Below are positions 8,685-17,408 of a stretch of DNA of 64,000 nucleotides, piece after piece. This stretch comes from MGIIb-O5 sp036154155. Its GTDB lineage: Archaea > Thermoplasmatota > Poseidoniia > Poseidoniales > Thalassarchaeaceae. A program made the translations under genes and the position numbers. The DNA lies in assembly GCA_036154155.1 (NCBI GenBank), contig JAYZLP010000023.1, forward strand, positions 1 through 64,000. The letters run 5' to 3'. Numbering within the stretch: the first letter of the stretch is position 1; every line of letters begins with the position of its first letter. A model generated the notes under the pieces. That model worked only from the letters and a program-made list of their open reading frames with translations, was not told the DNA's origin and did not search any database.

Positions 8685-10037
8685 CTACATCGGCAAATCA
8701 ACGTCATCAATGTCGACCATTGATTGCATGTCTCGCCTGAATTTCCTATTGCCCTTGATCATCTTCATCTGTTTACGACTTCGGTTCCAGTGAGAGATGA
8801 GCTCCTTAACGTCCTTCTCGGTAACGCCTGAGCCCCTAGCTATCCTCCTGATGCGGCTAGATTTGAGGACAAGAGGCTCGTCTTTCTCGTGCTGGGTCAT
8901 AGAGTCCATAATCACCCTGAACTTGTCCAGGTTCCTCTGTATCTGCTGTTTCTGCCCGGTACTCATGCTACCCATGCCGAACATCCCATCAGGAAGGTGT
9001 GACATCAGCCTCTCCATTGTCCCAATCTTCCCCATCATTTCCATTTGCGTATACATGTCTGTAAGGGTGAATCTCCCTGACATCATTCTCTGTGTGAGCC
9101 TCATCGCTTCTTCTTGGTCTAGGTCCTCTGGGGTTAGATCGATGAGGCCCTTGATGTCCCCCATTCCGAGGAGTCTAGAAATGAACCTATCAGATTCGAA
9201 CTTCTCTAGGTCCTGTACCCTCTCTCCTTCACCAACGAAAACGATGGGAGCACCAGTAGCCGCCACTGCGCTGAGGGCACCCCCTCCTCTTGCTGTTCCA
9301 TCCAGCTTTGTGACAATGGTGCCTGTCACCCCCACCAATTCGTGGAACGTCTCGGCTACCGGGCCAGCTGCTTGTCCGACCTGGGCGTCAATTACCAGAA
9401 ATCTCTCTGTTGCATTAGCAGTCTCAGCTATGCTAACTAGCTCTTCCCTCAGTTCGCCATCGAGACTATCCCGTCCCGCAGTGTCGATAATCACAACATC
9501 GGCGTTACCGACCTTCCGGAGCCCGTTCTTGACGATCTTCGATGCATCCTTTTCTTCGGGTTCGCCGTACACTTCGACCCCAGTCCCCTCTAGTAGTTGC
9601 GTCAGTTGTTGGAATGCTCCTGGCCTGTGAGTGTCCGCCTCAATCACTGCGACCCTGACGCCATGCCTCCTTCTCCACCAGTCAGCAACCTTTGCTGTGG
9701 TAGTGGTTTTCCCCTGCCCGTAAAGCCCAACCATTAGTACGGTTTCATTGTGGGGCCTAATTTCCCTGGCGGGACCAAGTAGCCTGACTAGCTCGGTGTA
9801 GATCAGATTCATCGCATGAGTCTCGAGTTTGGTTCCCGGCCTAGGCTCCTCCTCGACCATCCTGCGCTCTACCCTTTCTGTGAGCTCCTTGGTTTGTCTT
9901 ACATTGAAATCGGCTTCAAGCAAGGCCCTTCTTAGTGACTTACTGAGTTCCTTGACGGTCTCTTCGTCAATCTCTCTCTTTCCCTTCAGAAGTCCGACCG
10001 AACCAAGCAGACGCCTCTTCAGGGTGTCCAGCGCCAT
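8685..10037 (-). CDS. srp54: Signal recognition particle protein SRP54 (Ffh)
   Basis: SRP54 binds signal peptides and 7S RNA and delivers ribosomes to the membrane through GTP-dependent docking with FtsY. The 450-residue protein shows the N domain (MALDTLKRRL to about residue 90) and the G domain with GLYGQGKTTTTAK (G1), DTAGRD (G3) and TKLDGTARGGG (G4/G5). A Met-rich M domain (MMSGRFTLTDMY, MSHLPDGMFGMG) ends the protein. I chose the ATG at 10037 because it gives the family N-terminus; the frame stays open further upstream but would run into the divergent gene at 10099. TrmY follows. Confidence 0.96.
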   Translation of the reverse strand: MALDTLKRRLLGSVGLLKGKREIDEETVKELSKSLRRALLEADFNVRQTKELTERVERRMVEEEPRPGTKLETHAMNLIYTELVRLLGPAREIRPHNETVLMVGLYGQGKTTTTAKVADWWRRRHGVRVAVIEADTHRPGAFQQLTQLLEGTGVEVYGEPEEKDASKIVKNGLRKVGNADVVIIDTAGRDSLDGELREELVSIAETANATERFLVIDAQVGQAAGPVAETFHELVGVTGTIVTKLDGTARGGGALSAVAATGAPIVFVGEGERVQDLEKFESDRFISRLLGMGDIKGLIDLTPEDLDQEEAMRLTQRMMSGRFTLTDMYTQMEMMGKIGTMERLMSHLPDGMFGMGSMSTGQKQQIQRNLDKFRVIMDSMTQHEKDEPLVLKSSRIRRIARGSGVTEKDVKELISHWNRSRKQMKMIKGNRKFRRDMQSMVDIDDVDLPM

Positions 10038-10098
10038 GCTATCGGGTCTACATCGAGTGGTTTGAACGTTATCGGGGGCAGATGCCCTCAAATGGCGG

Positions 10099-10905
10099 GT
10101 GCCATGCCAGAACATGGTCGCAGGGCTCTGGCAAACCCAGGCCGCTTTTGCCATCGGCCTTCTTGGTGTGTTCATCGGTTGGAGGGGCTCGATGGCCAGG
10201 ATGACCGGTTTTTTCGATCTAGCAGGCTCTGTCAGGTACTTGTTGTATGGAATCGTTTCCGGAATGATACTTGCATCGGCCGTTGACAGGCTTATACTGG
10301 CCGGAATTGTGGAAAGCTCTCTGAATATTGCATCTGCCAGCATCCTAGCATTGCTAATCGCTCTCGCCGAGTCCGCACTCGTGATGTTCCTGCTCGGAAG
10401 GCCAAGAAATGTCGCATTACGCACATCTCCTCCCTTTGGATGGACTTTGGGCCTAGGCATTGGTGCTATGCAGGCGTCAGTAATCGCGTGGAGGCTGTTT
10501 GGCGACGAACTAACTAATTCCGATTACTCCGGATTTTCGATGATTTCAGTTACAATTGCACTAGTCATAGCTGCTTCATCATGCATAGGTCATGCCATTC
10601 CAGCAGCATTTCAGGGCGCATTGATCCTCGAATCCAAGAGATTCTCCCCTTTCGCATTAGCAGCATTGGGTAGGGCGGCCCTAACAATGACACTAGTGCT
10701 ATCGATTTATGCTCCAATTATTCTCATAGCACCGCTAATTGCTATTGCAGCATTCTGGACTCCAGCCCACTCTAATTGGATACCTTCCGGGCTAACCCCA
10801 GCAGCCAGACAGGCATACAGGAGGACAACTAGGCAGTCCGATAGGCACAGGAAGGCATCAGAATCCAGAACCAAGGGGTCTTTGGTAAATGACAGCGAAG
10901 AGTGA
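10099..10905 (+). CDS. Polytopic membrane protein of unknown function
   Basis: I do not recognise the family. The 268-residue protein has six or seven hydrophobic stretches: near residues 15-32, 45-62, 75-100, 120-140, 150-172 and 195-222. A basic, hydrophilic tail of about 45 residues rich in Arg/Ser/Lys ends the protein. An alternative ATG at 10114 would remove five residues. It is divergent from SRP54 (61-bp gap) and followed by the TrkA promoter region. Small residues (Ala, Ser, Gly) dominate its helices. No catalytic motif is visible, so I assign no function. Confidence 0.7.
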   Translation: MPCQNMVAGLWQTQAAFAIGLLGVFIGWRGSMARMTGFFDLAGSVRYLLYGIVSGMILASAVDRLILAGIVESSLNIASASILALLIALAESALVMFLLGRPRNVALRTSPPFGWTLGLGIGAMQASVIAWRLFGDELTNSDYSGFSMISVTIALVIAASSCIGHAIPAAFQGALILESKRFSPFALAALGRAALTMTLVLSIYAPIILIAPLIAIAAFWTPAHSNWIPSGLTPAARQAYRRTTRQSDRHRKASESRTKGSLVNDSEE

Positions 10906-10945
10906 CCACTAGTCGAAAATCCCCCATTATCGGCGCATTATCGGA

Positions 10946-10970
10946 CATACGTATGGCGCAGTATTATATT
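10946..10970 (+). promoter_or_regulatory. TrkA promoter with palindromic element
   Basis: A TATA-like GTATTATATT at 10961-10970 lies about 25-33 bp before the TrkA ATG, so the transcript may be leaderless. Just upstream is a perfect 10-bp palindrome, CATACGTATG (10946-10955). Before that is a direct repeat of CATTATCGG at 10925-10933 and 10936-10944. Confidence 0.5.
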
Positions 10971-10993
10971 CGTACCGCGGAGGCATCGAGCTG

Positions 10994-12412
10994 ATGAGAG
11001 TAATCATCGCTGGTGCTGGAGAGGTCGGTCGTGGCGTCGCAGCCGCGCTAAGGCAGGAAAAAAGAAGCGTGGCGCTCATCGACACTGATCCCACTGCGAT
11101 TAATGAGTCCCAGTATCTTGATTGCCTGTTGGTCACAGGGAGCGTCCTATCTAGGGATTCCCTGTTAAGAGCGGGGATAACCGATGCTGAAATGATAGTT
11201 ATGGCAACCAATGACGACATGGTCAACCTTCTGGCTTGCTCGTTCGCTAAGAAGGTCTACAGTGAGCAGGTAGGCGATAGAAACGCTACTGGCCTAAAGG
11301 CGATAGCCAGGATAAGGAATCCCAATATGGAAGATCCAGTCAGGGGTGCAGGGCCGATTAGCAATTGGTCCCGAGCAGATCACATCGTTTGTGCCGCAGA
11401 TGAGATTGTAGAGCAGCTGGCTGCAGGCCTTCTGGCACCTTCCATCGACGAAATCCTCCCTCTAGGGGACTCTTCTTGGATTGCCGCCACAGAAGTCACG
11501 TCTTCATCGGCACTGATAGGGACTAAGACGGGGGAAGTGGGGGACATATTCAGAGGAATGCCATCCATCTATGCCATCAGTCCTAATGGTGAGGCGGGAA
11601 GGCTTTCCAATGGCAACGAGGTAATTCAACCAGGGGACACATTGGTTTTCGTTTCCAATTCTACGGATCAATTCGCACAAGTAACTAGAGGGGTCGGGAA
11701 GTCCGACCCGGACTTGAAGGAAAGGGCCCAGATAGCGGTCTTCGGAGCTAGCCAGTTCGGCATGAGACTTGCCAGCTATTATCTCTCAAAGGGGCACAAT
11801 GTAGTGGTAATTGAGCCGGATCTAGATGCGGCCAACGAACTCGTCGGATCAACTGTCGGCAACAGCAAGAGGCTGGATGTTATCCATGGAGACCCTCAGG
11901 ACGAGGAGCTCCTGAAGGAACTCGGGATAGACACCCATGACATCGCCGTAGCGGCATTGAACGATGACAATCTCAATATCGCTATTTCGATGAGGGCTAA
12001 AGACAAGGGCGTACAAAGGACCGGGCTGGTGCTGAAGGACAGGGCCCTAGTTGAGGCGGTCCAGAGAATAGGCTCAATCAATCCAGTAAGTAGGAGGCAA
12101 GTAACCATCACATCAATTCTCAAATCCATACACATGAACGTCCCTGGCACCTTTCAGGTAATTCCACCAGTCCCCGAGATTATCTCAATCTCGGCCGAAG
12201 TTCGTCCCGAACACAGCTTCGCAGGTAAGGAAATTCCGAAGATCGAGTCCAAGTTAGGTGTCCGGGTTGCAATGGTCGACAGGGTCGACGAACACGGTGT
12301 TACCAACATCATCGACCCTATTTCCATACAGACAATAGAAGCTGGCGACAGAATATACCTGCTCCTTCTAAAGGAGGATCTGAAGAAGCTTGAGAAGACT
12401 CTCGGGAGTTGA
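10994..12412 (+). CDS. trkA: Trk potassium uptake regulatory subunit TrkA
   Basis: The 472-residue protein contains two RCK modules, each an NAD-binding Rossmann domain plus a TrkA-C domain. The first Rossmann motif is IIAGAGEVGRGVA at residue 3 and the second is VFGASQFGMRLA near residue 250. TrkA forms a cytoplasmic ring under TrkH and gates K+ uptake in response to nucleotides. The next gene is TrkH, whose ATG is 2 bp after this stop (a TTG at 12409 would overlap it). Together they form a complete Trk K+ system. The promoter region just upstream has repeat elements that could bind a regulator. Confidence 0.95.
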   Translation: MRVIIAGAGEVGRGVAAALRQEKRSVALIDTDPTAINESQYLDCLLVTGSVLSRDSLLRAGITDAEMIVMATNDDMVNLLACSFAKKVYSEQVGDRNATGLKAIARIRNPNMEDPVRGAGPISNWSRADHIVCAADEIVEQLAAGLLAPSIDEILPLGDSSWIAATEVTSSSALIGTKTGEVGDIFRGMPSIYAISPNGEAGRLSNGNEVIQPGDTLVFVSNSTDQFAQVTRGVGKSDPDLKERAQIAVFGASQFGMRLASYYLSKGHNVVVIEPDLDAANELVGSTVGNSKRLDVIHGDPQDEELLKELGIDTHDIAVAALNDDNLNIAISMRAKDKGVQRTGLVLKDRALVEAVQRIGSINPVSRRQVTITSILKSIHMNVPGTFQVIPPVPEIISISAEVRPEHSFAGKEIPKIESKLGVRVAMVDRVDEHGVTNIIDPISIQTIEAGDRIYLLLLKEDLKKLEKTLGS

Positions 12413-12414
12413 AA

Positions 12415-13983
12415 ATGCGCTGGGATGTTGTCGGTTTTGTATTGGGATGGACGATCAGACTAGTCGCCCTCCCCCTAGCAATTGTAGCTGCGTACAGTTG
12501 CTACTTAGCTGAATCCGAGGGTTACGAGTTCGCTGCTAGGACATACCTCCTGCCCCTGATGATAGCAGCCATAGTGGGCCAGGGGCTGGTCTCACTTGCT
12601 AAGGGGGCTGACACCGGCTCAAGGTTACGCGACAGAGAGGCTTTCGCCTCAGTCGCTCTTGGTTGGATACCAGTGGTTCTCGTAGGGGCTCTACCATACT
12701 GGCTCGGAGGAGTATTCTACGGGCCTTTCCAACTATCCGATCCGGGCGTCGGACTCTCTGACGTACTCCTTGGTGCGGTACACTCATGGTTTGAATCAAT
12801 GTCAGGATTCACCACGACCGGGGCCACCGTTATCGATCCAGCCACCAGCCCACTATGTCAGGCCGTAACTGACTGCATAGGGTCTCAGCCAGAGAGCCTG
12901 ATAGTTTGGCGTTCTGTTTCTCAGTGGCTGGGGGGAATGGGAGTGATAATGCTGGGACTACTGATACTATCCCAGGCACTGGGAGGGGGAATGACTCTAG
13001 CAAGAGCAGAATTGACTGGTCCAACCCTATCTAGACTCGGCCCCTCCCTACAATGGACGGCTAGGAGATTGTGGTCAATTTACATCGCTCTGACGATTAT
13101 CGAGATCCTCCTGCTAAGGTTCGTCGGGGACATGTCCCTGTTCGATTCCGTGAACTACTCTCTTACCACCCTATCTTCCGGGGGCTTCGGTACCACTGAC
13201 GGCGGAATCATGTCCTTTGATTCTGCAAGGATAGAGTCAATCGTCATGGTTTTCATGCTCATAACATGTATCAACTTCAGTCTGTTGCACCTCGTACTTG
13301 CAGGACGTTCGCGTGAGGCACTCAGGGACGAGGAGTTCAGAGGCTACATCCTGATCATTCTAATTGCATGGCTAGCCATGTCGTTCAACCTCCTGCGTTC
13401 CGGGGTCGAGGGAGAAGGAGTCCTCGAGACGATGAGGCATACCGCATTCCAAGCGATTTCAATTTCAAGCACTGGGTACTCCTCTGCTGATTTCGCCTCT
13501 TGGCCGGTATTCAGCCAATTTGTCCTTCTTTTGCTTATGATAATAGGTGCTTCTGCAGGCTCTACCGGCGGTGGGCTCAAGGTCCTCAGGATTAGAATCG
13601 CATTCGAGCTATCGAAGAGGGAGATACTCAGGATCATCAGGCCAAGGAAGGTAGTCGCTATACGACTCAATGGGGAAGTTCTGGACGATGGTAGAATTTG
13701 GACAGTGCTTGGCATGCTCAGCTCTTGGACCGTCCTTGTAACGGCTTCCATGCTTGCTCTGGCCCTATTAGAGCCGTCATTGGAAATGACTGACGTCCTG
13801 TCCATCTCGGTTTCATTACTTGGCAACACAGGCCCTGCTCTGGGGGCATTTGGACCTACTGCGACTTGGGCCGCTCTAAGCGAACCATCCATGATTGTAG
13901 CTAGCCTACTGATGTGGCTTGGAAGGCTGGAGCTTCTAACGGTCCTCGTCCTTCTGCACCCCAAAACATGGGGCGGAGACTAG
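12415..13983 (+). CDS. trkH: Trk potassium transporter membrane subunit TrkH
   Basis: This 522-residue membrane protein has the four pore-loop repeats of the SKT family. The filter segments are visible as GFTTTGATV, SSGGFGTTDGG, SSTGYSSADF and LGNTGPALGAFGP, each followed by a membrane helix. TrkH forms the K+-conducting channel and pairs with the TrkA ring encoded immediately upstream. I use ATG 12415; a TTG at 12409 in frame overlaps the TrkA stop and adds two residues. The end overlaps the convergent RfcL gene by 4 bp. Confidence 0.95.
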   Translation: MRWDVVGFVLGWTIRLVALPLAIVAAYSCYLAESEGYEFAARTYLLPLMIAAIVGQGLVSLAKGADTGSRLRDREAFASVALGWIPVVLVGALPYWLGGVFYGPFQLSDPGVGLSDVLLGAVHSWFESMSGFTTTGATVIDPATSPLCQAVTDCIGSQPESLIVWRSVSQWLGGMGVIMLGLLILSQALGGGMTLARAELTGPTLSRLGPSLQWTARRLWSIYIALTIIEILLLRFVGDMSLFDSVNYSLTTLSSGGFGTTDGGIMSFDSARIESIVMVFMLITCINFSLLHLVLAGRSREALRDEEFRGYILIILIAWLAMSFNLLRSGVEGEGVLETMRHTAFQAISISSTGYSSADFASWPVFSQFVLLLLMIIGASAGSTGGGLKVLRIRIAFELSKREILRIIRPRKVVAIRLNGEVLDDGRIWTVLGMLSSWTVLVTASMLALALLEPSLEMTDVLSISVSLLGNTGPALGAFGPTATWAALSEPSMIVASLLMWLGRLELLTVLVLLHPKTWGGD

Positions 13984-15479
13984 TAGGAGTCCAATGTGAA
14001 TTGGGTGCTGTTCCCGTTATCAGAAGACCCCTCATCCGAAACCTCTTCCTCGGCCTCAACAGGAACAACTTCCTCTTCCGCCTCATCAAAGATTTTGATG
14101 ATGCTCTTGCCTTCTCTACCACTTTTCGGGATGCCATGTAGAGCCAGGTGATCCTCCACTCCGAGGCCGAGATTTACCGACACAGAGAAGTCCCGAGAGT
14201 CGCCACCCAATGATTCGTCATGTACCGCTAGCAATATTGGCCAAATTTCCTCTCTAAATGAGGATCTACTGGTTGAGATAATATCAGCCATCTTCTCAAC
14301 CACGGTACGCGATCTCCACGTCTCGCCACCCCTCCGTAGAAAATCGGGAAAACCGAGATACGGGTCAGAAGTTATTGGATTCTGAGATACCGCAGACTGG
14401 GACGTCAGGGCCGAGCCCCAATACCACGATCTGAATGCCCTATTCGTGAATTTTGTTGCCAGTGACCTATCTGCCATTTCCATGGCCGGACTAATCCTTC
14501 TAAGGCTCTTGGAATCAAACACGGATTGGTTATTCCATGCGAACCAAGCAAGCATCTGATCCGGGTCCTTGTCGCTATTCATCAGGATGGAACTAGCCTC
14601 CTTTCCTGACTTGCTGGAGTAAACCTCTCTCATCGCTCTGAACACATCTACTTGGACGTCTCTGACAGCTACTTCGGATAGATCCGCCACGTCTCCCGAA
14701 GAGATGTGTCCGTTGCTTATGGAACAAAGGGCCTGCAAATCCCGAACCAAAGCCCGCAAGTCACCGGGGTTAGATGCAACCAGCTCTTCCAATGCCCCAG
14801 GGTCAATGGTAAAACCCTCACTATCGAGAACTCTATGAGCAATTTTCCTCATGTCCAAATTTCCCGCTCTCTTGAATTGAACAAGCTCGGCGTAAGATAG
14901 GACCCGGTCCCTATTCCTTCTCCACGAACGCCCCGATCCCCAAAGCCTCATTGGATCATTACAGGTCATTATTACCGGCTGCTCTGTTACACTCAAGAGT
15001 CTCAGGAGCTCAGCCTTTCCCCCAGAGTCGCCAACCAGTACTGGCCCCTCCTCGTCACTAGAAATCACCCTTTCTAACCTATCTTCAGAGATCTCTGTGA
15101 ATCCTCCTCCAAGATGATCAACCTCGTCTAGGAGGATTACGGTTCTTCCGTCATTGTTAGCCCCACCTGAGAAGGCATCCAGGGAAATGTGCTGTGACCC
15201 CCTAGTAGCAGATTTCCTAATCGCAGCCGCATTCCTCTCTTCCGATGCATTCAATTCGATAATCATCCAACCGCGCTCCTTCGCGATTGCCTTAGCTAAT
15301 GTTGTCTTTCCAACACCCGGTGGACCAGAGAGCAGGATTCCCCTTTTGGCAGGCTTTTCACCCTTCTCCCAATGGTCAAGCCACCTCCTTATGGCCCTCA
15401 TCTGACTGTCGTTCCCTTCCATCTCGCGAAGGCTGGAGGGCCTGTGACGTTCAGTCCAGTCCTCGTCATCCGTGACCAT
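13980..15479 (-). CDS. rfcL: Replication factor C large subunit
   Basis: RfcL is the large ATPase subunit of the archaeal clamp loader that places PCNA on primed DNA. The 499-residue protein starts WTERHRPSSLREM, then has Walker A GPPGVGKTTLAKA, Walker B LLDEVDHLGGG, and the AAA+ and lid domains. The C-terminus is acidic (many Glu) and ends in QFTLDSY, matching most of a PCNA-interacting PIP box (QxxLxxY) at the very end. I chose ATG 15479 because it places the conserved WTERHRP near the start and does not overlap GlyRS. GlyRS lies 40 bp upstream on the same strand. Confidence 0.93.
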   Translation of the reverse strand: MVTDDEDWTERHRPSSLREMEGNDSQMRAIRRWLDHWEKGEKPAKRGILLSGPPGVGKTTLAKAIAKERGWMIIELNASEERNAAAIRKSATRGSQHISLDAFSGGANNDGRTVILLDEVDHLGGGFTEISEDRLERVISSDEEGPVLVGDSGGKAELLRLLSVTEQPVIMTCNDPMRLWGSGRSWRRNRDRVLSYAELVQFKRAGNLDMRKIAHRVLDSEGFTIDPGALEELVASNPGDLRALVRDLQALCSISNGHISSGDVADLSEVAVRDVQVDVFRAMREVYSSKSGKEASSILMNSDKDPDQMLAWFAWNNQSVFDSKSLRRISPAMEMADRSLATKFTNRAFRSWYWGSALTSQSAVSQNPITSDPYLGFPDFLRRGGETWRSRTVVEKMADIISTSRSSFREEIWPILLAVHDESLGGDSRDFSVSVNLGLGVEDHLALHGIPKSGREGKSIIKIFDEAEEEVVPVEAEEEVSDEGSSDNGNSTQFTLDSY

Positions 15480-15519
15480 CGTCTGTCTTGTGGAAGTGGA
15501 GCCCCTTGAAGATTCGCCG

Positions 15520-17238
15520 TCAAAACATCCCGTTAAGGCTCCTCGAGCCAATTCCTTCGATGACCATTTCTATGGGAGCCCGGATCTGCATCTGATCGTC
15601 TCTTCTTCGAACTGTCACAGTCCTGTCTTCCAATGATGTATGATCAACGGTAATCGCCCATGGCACCCCAATTTCGTCTGCTCTCGCATACCTCCTGCCA
15701 ATGGACCTTGAAGTGTCAATATCTGCCCTAATGCCCGGGATTGAGTTTATTTCGGATGCTAGATTCCTCGCCAACTCGTCCATACCATCCTTGTCGAATA
15801 GGGGTAGGACCGATACATCGTAGGGGGTTACACGTTCGTCTAGTGATAGTATTGTGTACTCTTCCCCCTCCTTCCCGCTTTCGTTGAATGCATGGTCAAT
15901 AACATGCCAAATTATCCTATCAATGCCGAATGCTGGCTCAACGACATGAGGGGTGAACCACTCGCCATGCACGTTTACTTCCTCGAACCTCCTAGTTACC
16001 ATCTCCGAGGTAATTTCCACAATTTCCCCCTCCCCAATATCGATAGAGAAAGGTAAATTTCCGGGGATCTCCTCCAATCTGGAGAGCGCATCAGATACAT
16101 TCGAGGCCTTACCTTTGAAGATAGGCCCAATTACCGATCCAATAGGAGAAAGAACCTCTCTCTTGACAAGAACAGGTTCCGAATACTGCCTCCACCCCCT
16201 CAGCAGATTAGTTCCTGAGTGCTCTTCGTGTGACTCAAGATCGTGACAGGTCCTGTTGGCGATTCCAACGCACTCGATCCACCCATACTCGCCAAATATC
16301 TCGCAATCCCAGCAATCTGATGCATAATGCGCCATCTCTGTACTGGTGTGTTGCCTGAATCTAATTTTCGAACCATCAATGCCGATGCCAACAAGGAAAT
16401 CCCATGTTCGTGCTAGGAACCAAGCCACAGTAGGGTGCTTGATCATCCCCCTTTCAAGGGCATCAGCGAAGGATATTCTGTGAGTCTCAAGATCCCCTCC
16501 CTCGGGATCGGGAACCAATTCTACAGGGGTATCCAACCCTCCAATATCACCCATTGGCGGGTCCTGTGGATCAATGAAGTATTCCAACTCAGCCATATTA
16601 AATTCCCTTAGCCTAATCATGCCCTGCCTCGGACTAATCTCGTTCCGGTATCCCCTGCCTGTCTGCAATGCTCCAAATGGAAGCTTCTGCTTGAAATGCC
16701 GGTAAAGGGAGGGGTACAACATGAACATCCCCTGTGCAGTTTCCGGCCTCATATAGGCCTCCCTTCCTCCCTTCATTGCTCCGATGGTAGTTGGAAACAT
16801 CAGGTTCATCGGTTTAGCGGGATTCCAGTTGCACTCCCCACAGTTCGGGCATGTTACTCCCTCGGCAGAAATCACGTCGTCAATCTCTCTGCCTGAAATC
16901 GAATCAGGGTTCGGGTGTCTCCCTTCTATGAGGTGATCACTCCTGAATATGCCCTCGCAAGAAATACACTCTGACATGTGGTCATTGAACTCCCCGACAT
17001 GCCCACTAGCCACAAGAACCTCCTTCGGCGTTATTGAGGGCGAGTCAATTTCTACGACATCACCTTGGCTCGTCCAATGGTCGACCCAGGATTCTACGAC
17101 CCTTCTTTTGATCCTAGCCCCAACGGGGCCGTAATCTATCAATCCAGAAACTCCTCCGTATATCTCAAAAGATGGGAGGACAATACCTCTCCTCCTCATC
17201 ATGGAAGTTAGACGCTCCAATCTACCCTCTTCGGACAT
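15520..17238 (-). CDS. glyS: Glycine--tRNA ligase (archaeal/eukaryotic class II type)
   Basis: The 572-residue protein charges tRNA-Gly. It begins with the class II GlyRS region (RRGIVLPSFEIYGGVSGLIDYGP), which recognises glycine and ATP. It carries Cys pairs (CISCEGIF and CPNCGECNW) in the zinc-like insertion and motif 2 (GRGYRNEISPRQGMIRLREF). After the catalytic core (EPAFGIDRIIWHV) there is a C-terminal anticodon-binding domain (ISVLPLF-like DVSVLPLFDKDG). Length is normal for the alpha2 enzyme. Its promoter should lie in the 170-bp divergent gap before the Lhr helicase. Confidence 0.95.
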   Translation of the reverse strand: MSEEGRLERLTSMMRRRGIVLPSFEIYGGVSGLIDYGPVGARIKRRVVESWVDHWTSQGDVVEIDSPSITPKEVLVASGHVGEFNDHMSECISCEGIFRSDHLIEGRHPNPDSISGREIDDVISAEGVTCPNCGECNWNPAKPMNLMFPTTIGAMKGGREAYMRPETAQGMFMLYPSLYRHFKQKLPFGALQTGRGYRNEISPRQGMIRLREFNMAELEYFIDPQDPPMGDIGGLDTPVELVPDPEGGDLETHRISFADALERGMIKHPTVAWFLARTWDFLVGIGIDGSKIRFRQHTSTEMAHYASDCWDCEIFGEYGWIECVGIANRTCHDLESHEEHSGTNLLRGWRQYSEPVLVKREVLSPIGSVIGPIFKGKASNVSDALSRLEEIPGNLPFSIDIGEGEIVEITSEMVTRRFEEVNVHGEWFTPHVVEPAFGIDRIIWHVIDHAFNESGKEGEEYTILSLDERVTPYDVSVLPLFDKDGMDELARNLASEINSIPGIRADIDTSRSIGRRYARADEIGVPWAITVDHTSLEDRTVTVRRRDDQMQIRAPIEMVIEGIGSRSLNGMF

Positions 17239-17408
17239 GTTCGAGTCATCGACTCTCCCATCTCGCTTTCAAGCCATCCTAGCATTATGGCGCTAGAACG
17301 TCTATACTGCACTAATTGCATCACCGCCATCCCAATGCACTGTATTCCTCGAGAAGATAACATTGATGTACGTACACGAGGCCCGCCAACCGTTAGGTGC
17401 ACGAAAAA

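Noticed and set aside
8319..8723. A 134-codon plus-strand frame over TrmY
   Set aside because: Shadow of TrmY, with no ribosome-binding site or family signal.
10038..10460. N-terminal extension of SRP54
   Set aside because: It overlaps the divergent membrane protein gene and is unlike any SRP54 N domain.
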